This document shows positions 6,204 through 7,157 of a stretch of DNA of 7,157 nucleotides, piece after piece. Every line of letters begins with the position of its first letter. Within the stretch, counting starts at the first letter, position 1. The notes beneath the pieces are model-generated. The model had not been told where the DNA came from. It did not search any database and saw nothing but the letters and a program-made list of their open reading frames with translations. This DNA is from an uncultured Lachnospiraceae bacterium (GTDB taxonomy: Bacteria > Bacillota > Clostridia > Lachnospirales > Lachnospiraceae), in contig CAJOQS010000285.1 of the NCBI GenBank assembly GCA_905236925.1, positions 1-7,157 on the forward strand, written 5' to 3'. The position numbers and the translations under genes are program-made.

Positions 6204-7043
6204 TCATTCCTCAAGCGGAAGCATTTTAATAATCTCGTCGCTGACGGACTGCATTTCCGGCATATCGAGAAGCTCTATCTCGCCTGCGTCGACACGTGCC
6301 GCGATCGCGGGATCGAGAGGAAGGCTTCCGAGCACCTTCAATCCGAATTTTGAAGCAACCTCTTCACAGTGACTCTCACCGAAGACGGATATCTTCTCCG
6401 AGCAGTGAGGGCATTTAACATAGCTGTAATTCTCAATAATGCCGAGTATCGGTATGTTCATTTCCTTAGCCATGTTTACTGCCTTGGAAACTATCATCGA
6501 AACAAGCTCCTGAGGGCTGGTCACGATAATGATACCGTCAAGCGGAAGCGACTGGAAAACCGTAAGCGGTACATCGCCGGTTCCGGGAGGCATATCAACG
6601 AACATATAGTCAACCTCGTCCCAGAACACTTCTGTCCAGAACTGCTTGACAACACCTGCGATAACGGGACCTCTCCAGATAACGGGCCTGTCTTCCTCCT
6701 GAAGCATCATATTAACTGAGATCAGCTTGATACCCGAGGCTGTAACGGCAGGCATGATACCCAGCTCGCTTCCGAGTGCCTGCTGGTGAATACCGAAGGA
6801 CTGAGGAATAGAGGGACCTGTGATATCAGCATCAAGTATAGCTGTCTGAAATCCCTTTTTCTGAGTCAGTACGGAAAGATAGGAAGTGACAAAGCTTTTG
6901 CCGACTCCTCCCTTGCCGCTGACAACTCCTATAACCTTTTTAACGCAGCTTGCTTCGTTCATCGGAGCCTGAAAGCTCTGCGCAGACTTGCGGGAGGCGC
7001 AATCCTCGCCGCAGCTTGAACAATCATGTGTACATTCTGACAT
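6204..7043 (-). CDS. mrp: Mrp/NBP35-family Fe-S cluster carrier ATPase
   Basis: A cytoplasmic MinD/NifH-like P-loop ATPase (ApbC/Mrp class) thought to carry and transfer [4Fe-4S] clusters. Seen, 279 residues: an N-terminal Cys-rich tail with Cys4, 8, 11 and 15; a deviant Walker A GKGGVGKS (43-50); a switch I region ILDADITGPSIPQSFG (69-84); VDMPPGTGD (149-157) as the Walker B/switch II segment, the clearest Mrp signature; and CPHC (211-214), the CxxC that bridges a cluster between two subunits. It lacks the N-terminal DUF59/MIP18 domain of longer Mrp proteins, like many clostridial forms as I recall them. The start has AAAGGA (7060-7055) about 11 nt upstream, slightly long. lepA follows 3 nt after the stop, so this is probably the first gene of the mrp-lepA-pheST run. 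A MinD- or ParA-type protein is unlikely given PPGTGD and CPHC. Confidence 0.95.
   Translation of the reverse strand: MSECTHDCSSCGEDCASRKSAQSFQAPMNEASCVKKVIGVVSGKGGVGKSFVTSYLSVLTQKKGFQTAILDADITGPSIPQSFGIHQQALGSELGIMPAVTASGIKLISVNMMLQEEDRPVIWRGPVIAGVVKQFWTEVFWDEVDYMFVDMPPGTGDVPLTVFQSLPLDGIIIVTSPQELVSMIVSKAVNMAKEMNIPILGIIENYSYVKCPHCSEKISVFGESHCEEVASKFGLKVLGSLPLDPAIAARVDAGEIELLDMPEMQSVSDEIIKMLPLEE
6207..6212 (-). promoter_or_regulatory. lepA ribosome binding site inside the mrp coding end
   Basis: Seen: GAGGAA, 6 nt upstream of the lepA ATG, is formed by the last two mrp codons (Glu278, Glu279), directly followed by the mrp TGA. Ribosomes finishing mrp therefore end on the lepA initiation region, an arrangement typical of translational coupling. 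This supports the ATG at 6200 as the lepA start. Confidence 0.8.
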
Positions 7044-7064
7044 TGCTGAATAATTCCTTTCAAA

Positions 7065-7084
7065 ACCGTTAGATAAATAACGGT
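7065..7084 (-). promoter_or_regulatory. Hairpin in the gap before mrp (weak terminator or leader element)
   Basis: Seen on the minus strand: a perfect 7-bp stem ACCGTTA / TAACGGT (7084-7078 and 7071-7065) with a 6-nt loop TTTATC, followed by only three T residues and then G. It lies 12 nt after the stop of the upstream frame and 4 nt before the mrp Shine-Dalgarno sequence. The short U-run makes it a weak terminator of the upstream gene at best; control of mrp translation or partial attenuation are alternatives. I see no convincing promoter between it and mrp. Confidence 0.45.
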
Positions 7085-7096
7085 AAACTTATATTT

Positions 7097-7157
7097 TTAT
7101 TCTCCGGCGTAATCCTCCGCATCGGCCCTCATAAGACCTGTTACACCTGTGCGGACC
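7097..7157 (-). CDS. 3' end of an unidentified gene
   Basis: Seen: one minus-strand frame enters from the right edge and ends at TAA (7099-7097), encoding VRTGVTGLMRADAEDYAGE. It is favoured as coding because its GC-rich codons (GCC GAT GCG GAG GAT TAC GCC) resemble the neighbouring genes, it ends just before an AT-rich gap, and it lies 53 nt upstream of mrp on the same strand. I do not recognise the protein from 19 residues. A second minus-strand frame is also open here but gives an Arg/Cys-rich peptide that looks less natural. The gene may be co-transcribed with mrp if the 7065-7084 hairpin does not stop transcription. Confidence 0.45.
   Translation of the reverse strand, partial: VRTGVTGLMRADAEDYAGE

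Noticed and set aside
1..7157. Search for mobile elements, CRISPR arrays, tRNA or rRNA genes, defence or phage genes
   Set aside because: No transposase, integrase, regularly spaced repeats, tRNA cloverleaf or rRNA-like sequence was seen. All but about 370 nt are covered by recognisable or probable coding sequence, and the spacers hold only promoter, leader and terminator signals.

Overview
The window looks like a chromosomal housekeeping segment of a Gram-positive anaerobe, most likely a member of the Clostridia. The reasons are the clostridial-style Mrp with a Cys-rich N-terminus, the Bacillus/Clostridium-type PheS with its internal Cys cluster, strong GGAGG-type ribosome binding sites, and compact same-strand gene packing. 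The assignment is by general resemblance only; no search was possible. Every gene I can support lies on the minus strand, so the region reads from high to low coordinates.

In transcription order: a 19-residue tail of an unidentified gene (7157-7097); a short gap with a small hairpin (7065-7084); mrp, a P-loop iron-sulfur carrier ATPase (7043-6204); lepA, the ribosome-associated GTPase EF4 (6200-4389); pheS and pheT, the alpha and beta subunits of phenylalanyl-tRNA synthetase (4355-3312 and 3293-876). Gaps of 3, 33 and 18 nt inside this run imply one operon, mrp-lepA-pheS-pheT. A 131-nt spacer (875-745) then carries a sigma-A-type promoter and a structured leader for rpsT (744-484, ribosomal protein S20). 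A strong intrinsic terminator (465-434) closes rpsT. A second promoter, whose -35 box sits in the U-tract of that terminator, drives a PfkB-family sugar kinase that strongly resembles pseudouridine kinase (371-1, running off the window).

Functionally the segment is mostly translation: aminoacylation of tRNA-Phe (PheST), elongation and ribosome quality (LepA) and a small-subunit protein (S20), with an Fe-S assembly factor upstream and a nucleoside-salvage kinase downstream. I see no mobile element, CRISPR array, tRNA/rRNA gene, phage gene or defence system, and no gene-free stretch longer than 131 nt. The points worth a second look are regulatory. The rpsT leader has a 5'-terminal hairpin with a mutually exclusive alternative pairing, a palindrome overlaps the rpsT -35 box, no T-box leader precedes pheST, and terminator and promoter overlap between rpsT and the kinase.
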